This document shows positions 45,497 through 52,869 of a DNA stretch of 64,000 bases, in pieces. A program made the position numbers and the translations under genes. Numbering within the stretch: the first letter of the stretch is position 1; every line of letters begins with the position of its first letter. The notes below the pieces were generated by a model. The model ran no database searches, was not told where the DNA came from, and worked only from the letters and a program-made list of their open reading frames with translations. The stretch comes from Pedobacter psychroterrae. Its GTDB lineage: Bacteria > Bacteroidota > Bacteroidia > Sphingobacteriales > Sphingobacteriaceae. The stretch is from the NCBI RefSeq assembly GCF_004331695.1, contig NZ_SJSL01000010.1, forward strand, positions 61,452 through 125,451. The letters run 5' to 3'.

Positions 45497-46832
45497 AAAG
45501 GCAACAAATTTCAGCATCGATAAGCAATCACTGGACGAACTCAACCTCCTCGGCAAGTTTAGTCCGGGGTCCATTTATTTCATTTTCAGACAGGTAAAAA
45601 GCAGCGGAGGAGAGCGCCTGCTTGGCGAAATGTTTAACACACCACTTGTCGATGAAACAGTCATCAATGAACGGACTGCCTTATTCAACTTCTTTGGAGA
45701 GTCGGACCTGAACTTCCCTTTCGATCCGGAGCAGTTGAGCATTATGAACGATTACGTTGACGGTGCGGCGACTGGCAGCCAGTTCGGAAATTATGCAAGC
45801 GTATTGTTCAAATTACTTGCCTCCAGAATTGCGAGAGACGTACAATATAAGCAGCTGATCCAAGGACTTCAGGCTACCATCGGGGTACTAAAGAAGTGTT
45901 ATGTCTTATTGATGGATTTGGATGGAAAGGATAACATGTCGGCATCTTATCGTCAAAAGGTTGGACACTTGAAGCAGATCTTCAGCAATAGAAAACTGGC
46001 GCAGCTCATCGAAGTAGATATTTATAAATCCATATCTCCGCAGGCGATTGCGTCTTTCGACTATCTGATCAAGTCAGCCTTGCGGGAATCGGTAAGTACG
46101 ATCCTCCACTTTATATCGGAAATAGATATCAGTATAGCGGTAGGAAAAGTAGCGAAGACAAAAGGATTTACCTATGCAGTCGCTCAGCCTCGGGAGCAAA
46201 ACATGTTCAAGGCTGCTGAACTGCGCCATCCGGCGATTGATGGAGCTGTCGGGAATAACATTGAAATGAAAGATGGATCGAATGTCATCTTTCTCACTGG
46301 CGCAAATATGGCTGGAAAATCTACCTGGATGAAGTCCATAGGAATCAATATGTACCTGGCGCACATTGGCTTTCCGGTGGCAGCCCAGTCTATGGAGTTT
46401 TCCATCCGTGAAGGAATCTACTCAAGTATCAATGTCGGCGACAACATAGGCTTAGGCTATAGCCACTTTTATGCGGAAGTAGTCCGTGTGAAACATGCTG
46501 CAGAGGCGACGGCTACGGGAAAGCGCTTGCTATTAATGTTTGATGAATTGTTTAAGGGTACCAATGTAAAGGATGCCTATGACGGAACCTTGGCGGTGAC
46601 CGAAGGATTTTCAGAATACAACAATTGTCTGTTCATAGTTTCTACCCACATTATTGAGGTAGGAGAGGCCTTGAAAAAACACTCGAACATCCAGTTTCGC
46701 TATATGCCTACTTTGATGGAAGGCGCTGTACCTCTGTATACTTACCAATTACAACAAGGCATCACAGAAGACCGTCAGGGAATGATGATCATCCGGAATG
46801 AAAAGATCCTGTCGTTGATGGGAATCGAATAA
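45477..46832 (+). CDS. Short MutS-family ATPase, second of a tandem pair
   Basis: 451 residues (start ATG 45477; an in-frame ATG at 45489 is an alternative). It is a paralogue of the preceding protein: Walker A TGANMAGKSTWMKS near residue 275, Walker B MFDELFKGTNVKDA near 353, then VSTHIIEVGE. Both proteins share the ATPase core and the TYxL(K/Q)xGxTxDRxGMxIIRNE ending but diverge strongly in the N-terminal helical half. Neither has mismatch-recognition motifs. Overlap of coding frames implies coupled, near-equimolar synthesis. The TlpA-like gene follows 45 nt downstream. Confidence 0.88.
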   Translation: METKMAKKATNFSIDKQSLDELNLLGKFSPGSIYFIFRQVKSSGGERLLGEMFNTPLVDETVINERTALFNFFGESDLNFPFDPEQLSIMNDYVDGAATGSQFGNYASVLFKLLASRIARDVQYKQLIQGLQATIGVLKKCYVLLMDLDGKDNMSASYRQKVGHLKQIFSNRKLAQLIEVDIYKSISPQAIASFDYLIKSALRESVSTILHFISEIDISIAVGKVAKTKGFTYAVAQPREQNMFKAAELRHPAIDGAVGNNIEMKDGSNVIFLTGANMAGKSTWMKSIGINMYLAHIGFPVAAQSMEFSIREGIYSSINVGDNIGLGYSHFYAEVVRVKHAAEATATGKRLLLMFDELFKGTNVKDAYDGTLAVTEGFSEYNNCLFIVSTHIIEVGEALKKHSNIQFRYMPTLMEGAVPLYTYQLQQGITEDRQGMMIIRNEKILSLMGIE

Positions 46833-46877
46833 TGTATTAATAAAAACAATCTATCAATTAACAAATAAATAAAAATT

Positions 46878-48011
46878 ATGAGACGAGTTATTTTACTTGC
46901 GCTGGGTTTAATACCCATGCAGCTATTGGCACAAAACAGCAACTTTACTTTGACTGGTAAGGTTGGACAAGGAGGGGCACCTGCGAAAGCCTATCTGCAA
47001 TATCAGGTAGGTAACCAAATTTGGAATGACACTGCGACGCTTGTCAAGGGCATTTTTAAATTTAAAGGCGAGGTCCAGGGACCGACAATTGCAAATCTTG
47101 TGATAGACCACAAAGGCGAAGGTTTAGCAAAATTAGGCGCTGCTGCAGATGTGGCTGCTGTGATCCTCGAACAAGGTCAGATTAGTCTGACGGCAAAAGA
47201 TTCAGTTAAGAATGCTGTATTTACAGGTTCAAAAGTCAACGAGGAATACGCATTATATCAGGCCTTAGGGAGGACTGCGACCAATAAGATGGTCGATATC
47301 AAAGCCGAATACCTCTCCGCTCCGGAATCCCGAAGATCTGATAAAAAATATCAGGAGCACATGCAGGCACGTGCCGATTCTATTTTAGCAATACTATTTA
47401 TAGAGCAGCGTGAATTTGTAAAGAAACATCCGAATTCTTATGTCAGCCTGATGGCCTTATCGGAACAGGTTGGACAAAATGTCGACTTAGCCATAGTAGT
47501 ACCTTTTTTTGAAAAATTGTCGGCAAGTGTGCGCAATACTCCAGAAGGCATTCAATTCGGGAAAACTATAGAAGCGACCCGGAATACCTCTATTGGCGCT
47601 ATCGCCCCTTTCTTTACGCAAAATGATGTGAACGATAAACCTGTAAGCCTTAAGGACTATCGCGGAAAATACGTTCTGATTGATTTTTGGGCATCCTGGT
47701 GTGGCCCATGCCGCGCTGAAAACCCAAATTTAGTAAAAGCTTATAACCAGTTTAAGGATAAAAACTTTACCGTGCTGGGCGTTTCCCTAGACATGCCTGG
47801 GAAAAAAGATGACTGGATGGCCGCTATAAAAAAAGATGGTTTGGTATGGACGCAAGTATCAGACCTTAAATTTTTCGAGAATGATGTTGCCAGACAATAT
47901 AACATAAAAAGTATCCCTCAAAATTACCTGATTGACCCGAGCGGAAAGATCATCGCTAAAAATCTGCGTGGTGAAGAATTGAGTAAAAAGTTGGCAGCAT
48001 TATTAAACTAG
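46878..48011 (+). CDS. TlpA-like thioredoxin-fold lipid-free periplasmic protein with DUF4369-type N-terminal domain
   Basis: 377 residues with a Sec signal peptide (MRRVILLALGLIPMQLLAQ). The N-terminal domain (about 25-150, FTLTGKVGQGGAPAKAYLQY) resembles DUF4369, followed by a helical linker and a C-terminal TlpA/AhpC-TSA thioredoxin domain with the redox motif WASWCGPCRAENPN (Cys near 275 and 278) and the cis-Pro segment KSIPQNYLIDPSG. It is probably a thiol-disulfide reductase in the periplasm. It is the last gene of the SusCD-ABC-MutS unit, separated from the next gene by a scar region. A broken TlpA paralogue lies downstream on the opposite strand. Confidence 0.9.
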   Translation: MRRVILLALGLIPMQLLAQNSNFTLTGKVGQGGAPAKAYLQYQVGNQIWNDTATLVKGIFKFKGEVQGPTIANLVIDHKGEGLAKLGAAADVAAVILEQGQISLTAKDSVKNAVFTGSKVNEEYALYQALGRTATNKMVDIKAEYLSAPESRRSDKKYQEHMQARADSILAILFIEQREFVKKHPNSYVSLMALSEQVGQNVDLAIVVPFFEKLSASVRNTPEGIQFGKTIEATRNTSIGAIAPFFTQNDVNDKPVSLKDYRGKYVLIDFWASWCGPCRAENPNLVKAYNQFKDKNFTVLGVSLDMPGKKDDWMAAIKKDGLVWTQVSDLKFFENDVARQYNIKSIPQNYLIDPSGKIIAKNLRGEELSKKLAALLN

Positions 48012-48049
48012 GAGAATTCGATCTGCATTCTATCTGACACCCTTTGAGG

Positions 48050-48131
48050 TCCGGCTCACCTCCGGCTCAGGTCGGGCTCAGGTCCGGAAAAACCCGTTCA
48101 TGGGCCGGACCTGAGCCCGACCTGAGCCGGA
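48050..48131. repeat. 27-bp perfect inverted repeat made of 11-nt tandem units
   Basis: Units TCCGGCTCACC (48050-48060), TCCGGCTCAGG (48061-48071), TCGGGCTCAGG (48072-48082) and TCCGG (48083-48087) are followed, after a 17-nt spacer, by a perfect reverse complement (48105-48131) of the region 48061-48087. The spacer holds a further CCC/GGG pair. The stem is G/C-rich, unlike the surrounding DNA. There is no T run, so it is more likely a repetitive extragenic or mobile palindrome than an ordinary terminator, though it could stabilise the 3' end of the upstream mRNA. Confidence 0.85.
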
Positions 48132-48251
48132 TGTAGTCCGCTGCTTATCCGCAGGTAGAACCTACACAGATGGAAGACAGATAGAAAACAGAGTAAATAC
48201 TCATTTAAGTAAATTCCGGGCAAGAGAAAGTCTACAGGTGCATATTCCCGG

Positions 48252-48455
48252 CTACTGTAGCTCTAAAATTAAAATGTTCGGGTAACTCTTCCCTTCATAA
48301 CTGAACACGCTAAAAGGATGATCACTGATTTTAACCTCGGATACCGGATAGGCAACCGATCTGCAGGCATCACCGGTATCTTTTTTTGTAATTGAAAATG
48401 ACAGGGTCGCCGAACCCACTTGTTTAATATCAATGTGGTAGCTGTGCTGAGCTGC
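48252..48455 (-). pseudogene. Unidentified C-terminal coding remnant
   Basis: A minus-strand open stretch ending at a TAG (48252-48254) encodes about 65 residues with a beta-strand-like pattern (HIDIKQVGSATLSFSITKK, YPVSEVKISDHPFSVFSYEG, YPNILILELQ). It has no start codon and is joined directly to the TlpA remnant in a different frame. The parent family was not recognised. Confidence 0.35.
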
Positions 48456-48650
48456 TCTGGGTCCAGGTTACCCCGTCTTGTTTGTGGCGTTTATCCAGGC
48501 TTGCCGGTGGTTTTTATCGTCAAGGGAGACGCCAAAAATGGTAAAGCCATTGTCTTCATATTTCTCTAGTACTTTGCGCATATTGGGGTTTTCAGCTCTG
48601 CAAGGATGACACCAGCTGGCCCAAAAATCCAGCGGTACATATTTACCCCT
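48456..48650 (-). pseudogene. Remnant of a TlpA-like thioredoxin gene
   Basis: Read on the minus strand, FRGKYVPLDFWASWCHPCRA is a thioredoxin active site with CHPC, followed by ENPNMRKVLEKYEDNGFTIF and GVSLDDKNHRQAWINA. A single-base shift near 48480 then moves the frame to KQDGVTWTQSS, which is the expected continuation (compare KKDGLVWTQVSDL in the intact gene at 46.9-48.0 kb). Both the N-terminal domain and the C-terminal end are missing. It is clearly a decayed paralogue in opposite orientation to the intact one. Confidence 0.7.
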
Positions 48651-48873
48651 AAATCAAATAATCGGGTTCAATCGCCTGGGTATATAGGTTATAGAAGGGT
48701 CAAAAACGATGCTTGCCGCGTATTTCAGCAAATAACAACATCGTGTTATAAATGGTCAAGATAATTCAAATTGGACCTCTTGATTTTATTTCACTTTGTC
48801 TATTACCTGGCCATGGCCAATCTCCCGGGCGTGGCTGGTCAGCAAATGTTAAACCAATAGAAAATATAAACTT
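48651..48873. other. Spacer between the TlpA remnant and the GH127 gene
   Basis: No gene recognised. A minus-strand stretch at about 48651-48720 could be a further decayed part of the TlpA remnant. No consensus promoter was found for the GH127 gene. Confidence 0.35.
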
Positions 48874-50937
48874 ATGAATCTCCGCTTAAACCGTGTCGCG
48901 CTAGTTGCTTTATCCTGTGTGGTGGCAGCTTCGTTTTCCGCTACTGCCCAGCATGAACATTCTGTGAAAATTATCAAGCCTTTAACCCTTGAGCAGGTAA
49001 GGGTAAATGACCCGTTCTGGAGTCCCAAGCTGAAAGTCTGGACGGCCACAACAGTTTACGATGTATTCGATAAGCTGGAAGGAAAGTATACGCCTGACCG
49101 CCCGGATATCATTGCAGAAAAGAAAAAACTGGGCAGAACGCGAAACGCATTTTTAAATTTTGATCTCGTTGCCCAGGGCAAAAAAGACATTAAATCCCAT
49201 GACGGACCGCCTTGGTATGACGGGCTGGTCTATGAGTCGATCCGGGGAGCTGCCGACATCCTGGCTGAATATCCGGATAAAGCATTAGAAGCAAAGATCG
49301 ATGGCTATATCGACAGGATTGCTGCCGCGCAGGCAATTGATCCTGATGGTTACGTGAATACTTACACTACGTTGACCCGGTCAAAAATGCGCTGGGGCAC
49401 CAATGGCGGCGATGACAACTGGCAGCATGACATTTACAATGCGGGAATGCTGATCGAAGCAGCGGACCATTATTACCGTGCTACCGGCAAAACCAAACTG
49501 CTGGAAGCAGCCGTAAAGATCGCCAACCTGATGAGCAGGGATATGGGCCCTGCACCTCGGAAAAATATTGTTCCAGGGCACGGTGGCCCGGAAGAAGCGG
49601 TAGTCAAATTGTACTGGCTTTTCAAAAACGACCCGGCACTTAAGGCTAAAATCAAATCTCCGGTTAAGGAACAGGATTATTTCGACCTGGGGAAATTCTG
49701 GATTGAAAACCGGGGGAACCATGGAGGAAAAGACGGTGCGGGCAAAAGGATGAATTTCGGGGCTTATGGCCAGGATGATGTGCCGGTTTTCCAGCAGAAA
49801 ACCATTGAGGGTCATGCCGTGCGGGCGACATTACTGGCTACAGGTGTGGCCGCTGTCGCACTGGAGAATAAAAACAGGGACTATGTCAATACGGCCAATA
49901 CCTACTGGGATAACATGGTCGGCAAAAAGATGTTCATCACCGGTGGTGAAGGCGCAATACGGGAACAGGAAAAATTCGGGCCGAATTATTTCCTCCCGGA
50001 ATCGGCGTACCTGGAAACCTGCGCGGCCATTTCTTCAGGATTCTTTAGTGCCAGGATGAACGAATTGCAGGCAGATGGAAAGTATATGGATGAGTTTGAA
50101 CGCGTGCTGTATAACAACCTGCTATCAGGGGTGGCGCTTAGCGGCGATCACTATTATTATGAAAATCCCCTGGTGGCTACAGATCATAAACGCTGGGCAT
50201 GGCATGATTGCCCGTGCTGTCCACCCATGATTTTAAAAATGATTGGATCTGCTCCGGAATACATTTACGCCGGAGATGAACAAAATATATATGTTAACCT
50301 GTTTATTGGGAGTGAAGCAACTGTCAAAATAGAAGGGATGGACGTTTTGCTGGAACAGACCACGAATTACCCCTGGCAGGGAGACATCAAGATCTCAGTG
50401 AAGCCAGCTCAGGAAAAGACATTCTCATTAAAAGTGCGCATACCCGGCTGGGCGACAGGAAAGGAAAATCCCTTTGATTTATATCTGTCTAAAATTAGCC
50501 AGGCAGCGCTGTTAAAAATAAACGGAGAAGCTATTGCAGTCAGCCCGGTGAATGGGTATGTCACACTAACCCGCAAATGGAAAAAAGGTGACGTAGTGGA
50601 ACTTAGGCTTCCGGTTGAACCACGGTTTGTGACCCCAAATGCTTCAGTAGAAACGATCAAAGGGAAGTTGGCCATCGCCGCAGGACCTATTGTTTATGGT
50701 TTGGAATCGGGCGACAACCCATCACTTGGAGAATATAAAATTATCCCGGAAACAGCATTGACAATGACTTACCAGCCAAAGTTGCTGAATGGGGTAAATG
50801 TGATTACCGGGCAGGCTGTTAAGGGAAATGGTGAGCAGGTCAGATTCCAGGCGGTGCCTTTTTATTCACTGGGCAACAGAAAGCAGGGAGACAGCTATCA
50901 GGTATGGACTCCGCTCAGCGCTGGTAAACCAAATTAA
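48874..50937 (+). CDS. Glycoside hydrolase family 127-like (DUF1680) protein, putative beta-L-arabinofuranosidase
   Basis: 687 residues with a signal peptide ending SFSATAQ, so it is exported. The (alpha/alpha)6-barrel family is recognisable from VRVNDPFWSPKL near the N-terminus, HDIYNAGMLIEAADHYYRAT, GHAVRATLLATGVAAVA, FITGGEGAIREQEKFG and the Cys-rich motif WHDCPCCPPMILKM near residue 447. In characterised GH127 enzymes a Cys of this motif, with zinc ligands, acts as nucleophile on beta-L-arabinofuranosides. It is bracketed by a TlpA remnant and a SusC remnant, so it may be the survivor of a former utilisation locus. Sugar specificity is inferred. Confidence 0.87.
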   Translation: MNLRLNRVALVALSCVVAASFSATAQHEHSVKIIKPLTLEQVRVNDPFWSPKLKVWTATTVYDVFDKLEGKYTPDRPDIIAEKKKLGRTRNAFLNFDLVAQGKKDIKSHDGPPWYDGLVYESIRGAADILAEYPDKALEAKIDGYIDRIAAAQAIDPDGYVNTYTTLTRSKMRWGTNGGDDNWQHDIYNAGMLIEAADHYYRATGKTKLLEAAVKIANLMSRDMGPAPRKNIVPGHGGPEEAVVKLYWLFKNDPALKAKIKSPVKEQDYFDLGKFWIENRGNHGGKDGAGKRMNFGAYGQDDVPVFQQKTIEGHAVRATLLATGVAAVALENKNRDYVNTANTYWDNMVGKKMFITGGEGAIREQEKFGPNYFLPESAYLETCAAISSGFFSARMNELQADGKYMDEFERVLYNNLLSGVALSGDHYYYENPLVATDHKRWAWHDCPCCPPMILKMIGSAPEYIYAGDEQNIYVNLFIGSEATVKIEGMDVLLEQTTNYPWQGDIKISVKPAQEKTFSLKVRIPGWATGKENPFDLYLSKISQAALLKINGEAIAVSPVNGYVTLTRKWKKGDVVELRLPVEPRFVTPNASVETIKGKLAIAAGPIVYGLESGDNPSLGEYKIIPETALTMTYQPKLLNGVNVITGQAVKGNGEQVRFQAVPFYSLGNRKQGDSYQVWTPLSAGKPN

Positions 50938-50939
50938 CC

Positions 50940-51020
50940 ATCAATGTGCAGCTTCTAGAGCAAACCAAAGGCCTGGATGAGGTGGTGGTCATCGGGTATG
51001 GAACTCAGCGCAGATATTAA
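50940..51020 (+). pseudogene. SusC fragment (TonB-box/plug start)
   Basis: Directly after the GH127 stop codon, 26 codons read INVQLLEQTKGLDEVVVIGY and then GTQRRY before a stop. LDEVVVIGYGTQ is the near-invariant junction of the carboxypeptidase-like domain and plug in SusC proteins. No more of the ~1000-residue receptor is present. It marks a deletion junction. Confidence 0.75.
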
Positions 51021-51038
51021 TCTGACCTTAAAAAAAGC

Positions 51039-51072
51039 GAAGTGTAGCAGGACATTCGGCCTGCTACACTTC
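51039..51072 (-). terminator. Intrinsic terminator of the galactonate operon
   Basis: Perfect 13-bp arms GAAGTGTAGCAGG and CCTGCTACACTTC around an 8-nt loop. On the minus strand the stem is followed by a run of seven T, so it ends transcription coming from the DgoD-like gene. Confidence 0.88.
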
Positions 51073-51086
51073 TACCGATGCTTTAC

Positions 51087-52247
51087 CTACCATTCGGCAA
51101 AGCTTCCGTCTTCAAGTCGCCAGATAGGGTTTGTCCACTGGTGACCAATTTTTTGTGCTTCCATAAGTGCGGCTTCATTCACTTCCACACCCAGGCCCGG
51201 GCGCTCAAATAAATCGATGTAACCATCCCTGATGGTGAATACTTCAGTGTTGCTCACATAGTCTAGCAGGTCAAAGCCCTGGTTGTAATGGATGCCGATG
51301 CTGTTTTCCTGGATGACAGCGTTCGGACAGGCAAAGTCGATCTGCAGCGCAGCCGCCAATGATACGGGTCCCAGCGGGCAATGTGGTGCAATGCTGACGT
51401 CATAGGCCTCTGCCATGGCCGCGATCCGGAATACTTCTGAGATCCCCCCGGCATGACTCAAGTCAGGCTGGATGATATCAATGTTTCCTTCGCTCAGCAG
51501 TGATTTAAAGTCCCAGCGGGAGAACATGCGTTCACCTGTGGCAATCGGGATGCTGGTATAGGCGGCGATGTGTTTCAGCGCTTCATTGTGTTCGCTGAGC
51601 ACAGGTTCCTCTATAAACATCGGCCGGTAGGGTTCCAGTTCATCGATCAGTCTTCGGACCATGCTTTTATGTACCCGGCCATGGAAATCAAGCCCGATTT
51701 CCAGGCTGTCCCCAAATTCCTCCCTGAGTTTTCGGATGTTCTCAGCCGCTTTTTTGAGCTCGGTCTGGGTAGTGATCCATTCCAGGGGACCGGTGGCATT
51801 CATCTTCACTGCCCTGAATCCGGCAGCTACCTTCTCTTTCGCTTGCTGGATCACGACATCGGGATTGTCTCCCCCGATCCAGCAGTACATTTTCATTTTA
51901 TCCCGTACAGCGCCGCCAAGCAACTGGTAAACCGGGACATTCAAAGCTTTCCCCTTGATGTCCCAAAGCGCCTGGTCAATACCGGCCATGGCGCTCATGT
52001 GTATGGCACCGCCACGATAAAAGCCGCCACGGTACAATATCTGCCAGATGTCCTGGATCCGGTGGGCAGATTGTCCGATCACATACTGCTCCATTTCTTT
52101 CACACATGCAGCAACGGTATCGGCCTTTCCTTCAACAATGGGTTCTCCCCAGCCGATGATTCCCTCTTTGGTGGTGATTTTTAAAAACAACCACCTTGGT
52201 GGAACTTTGAACAGTTCGAAACGTTCTATGATCAATTGATTTTCCAT
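51087..52247 (-). CDS. dgoD: D-galactonate dehydratase-like enzyme (enolase superfamily)
   Basis: 386 residues. The active-site pattern of galactonate dehydratase is complete: D187-x-H189 (GLDFHG), E213 (FIEEP), E239 (IATGER) and H289 (IAPHCPLGP), at a constant offset of four residues from the Escherichia coli enzyme. The N-terminal PPRWLFLKI and YRGGFYRGG are also typical. It dehydrates D-galactonate to 2-keto-3-deoxy-D-galactonate; close relatives accept L-fuconate-like acids. It is the last gene of an eight-gene operon, 6 nt after the aldolase gene. Assignment is strong, with some uncertainty on the exact sugar acid. Confidence 0.9.
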   Translation of the reverse strand: MENQLIIERFELFKVPPRWLFLKITTKEGIIGWGEPIVEGKADTVAACVKEMEQYVIGQSAHRIQDIWQILYRGGFYRGGAIHMSAMAGIDQALWDIKGKALNVPVYQLLGGAVRDKMKMYCWIGGDNPDVVIQQAKEKVAAGFRAVKMNATGPLEWITTQTELKKAAENIRKLREEFGDSLEIGLDFHGRVHKSMVRRLIDELEPYRPMFIEEPVLSEHNEALKHIAAYTSIPIATGERMFSRWDFKSLLSEGNIDIIQPDLSHAGGISEVFRIAAMAEAYDVSIAPHCPLGPVSLAAALQIDFACPNAVIQENSIGIHYNQGFDLLDYVSNTEVFTIRDGYIDLFERPGLGVEVNEAALMEAQKIGHQWTNPIWRLEDGSFAEW

Positions 52248-52253
52248 ATGTAT

Positions 52254-52862
52254 TTACTTGATTTGTGCCAGCAGCGCAGCTACCGACTGTTTGATTTCAG
52301 ACTTTGATCCGGTGGTAAAGGTGCCGCCGACGCCAATGCCAACTGCACCCGCCTGCAACCATTCCGCTGCGTTGGCCGCGTTGATTCCTCCCACAGCGAT
52401 GATCTTACAGCCCCGGAAAGGGGCGAGTACCGCCTTCAGGTAATCAGTGCCTAAGGTACCAGCGGGAAATAATTTGATGAAATCTGCACCTTGCTGGAGC
52501 CCGGTGGCGATTTCAGTGGGCGTCATTGCACCCATCAAGGACACTACACCTGCATTTTTGGCCGCCCCAATCACGTCCGCGTTCATATTGGGGGTGACCA
52601 GAAACTGAGCACCGGCCCCGATGGCCTGTTTTGCTAGTTCAACCGTCGTGATGGTGCCTGCACCTACCAGTATTTCAGGAAATTCTCGCTTCACCCATAA
52701 GATATGTGCGCAAAAGCCTGGTGTGTTGGCGGTAATTTCCAGGGCCGTGATGCCCGATGCGATTAAGTTTGCTAACATGGGGCGGACATCTTTTTCATTA
52801 TCTGACCTGATGATGGCCACTACTTTGGCTGACTCAATATGCGCTATGGTTTTAGTTTTCAT
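52254..52862 (-). CDS. 2-keto-3-deoxy-6-phosphogluconate/galactonate aldolase
   Basis: 202 residues of the class I KDPG/KHG aldolase family. E42 (ALEITANTPG) is the general base and K130 (FIKLFPAG) forms the Schiff base; LVGAGTI and LVTPNMN are the other family blocks. It cleaves the phosphorylated 2-keto-3-deoxy sugar acid to pyruvate and glyceraldehyde 3-phosphate. It lies between the kinase gene (7 nt upstream) and the dehydratase gene, matching the order of steps in the galactonate route. Confidence 0.92.
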   Translation of the reverse strand: MKTKTIAHIESAKVVAIIRSDNEKDVRPMLANLIASGITALEITANTPGFCAHILWVKREFPEILVGAGTITTVELAKQAIGAGAQFLVTPNMNADVIGAAKNAGVVSLMGAMTPTEIATGLQQGADFIKLFPAGTLGTDYLKAVLAPFRGCKIIAVGGINAANAAEWLQAGAVGIGVGGTFTTGSKSEIKQSVAALLAQIK

Positions 52863-52869
52863 AATTTAT

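Noticed and set aside
33978..48011. Known anti-phage defence system based on MutS-like and ABC ATPases
   Set aside because: No nuclease, toxin or other effector is present and SusC/SusD/FecIR are surface uptake components; the defence idea has no support in the sequence.
48050..48131. CRISPR-like repeat array
   Set aside because: The 11-nt units are contiguous and palindromic with no spacers, and there are no cas genes in the window.
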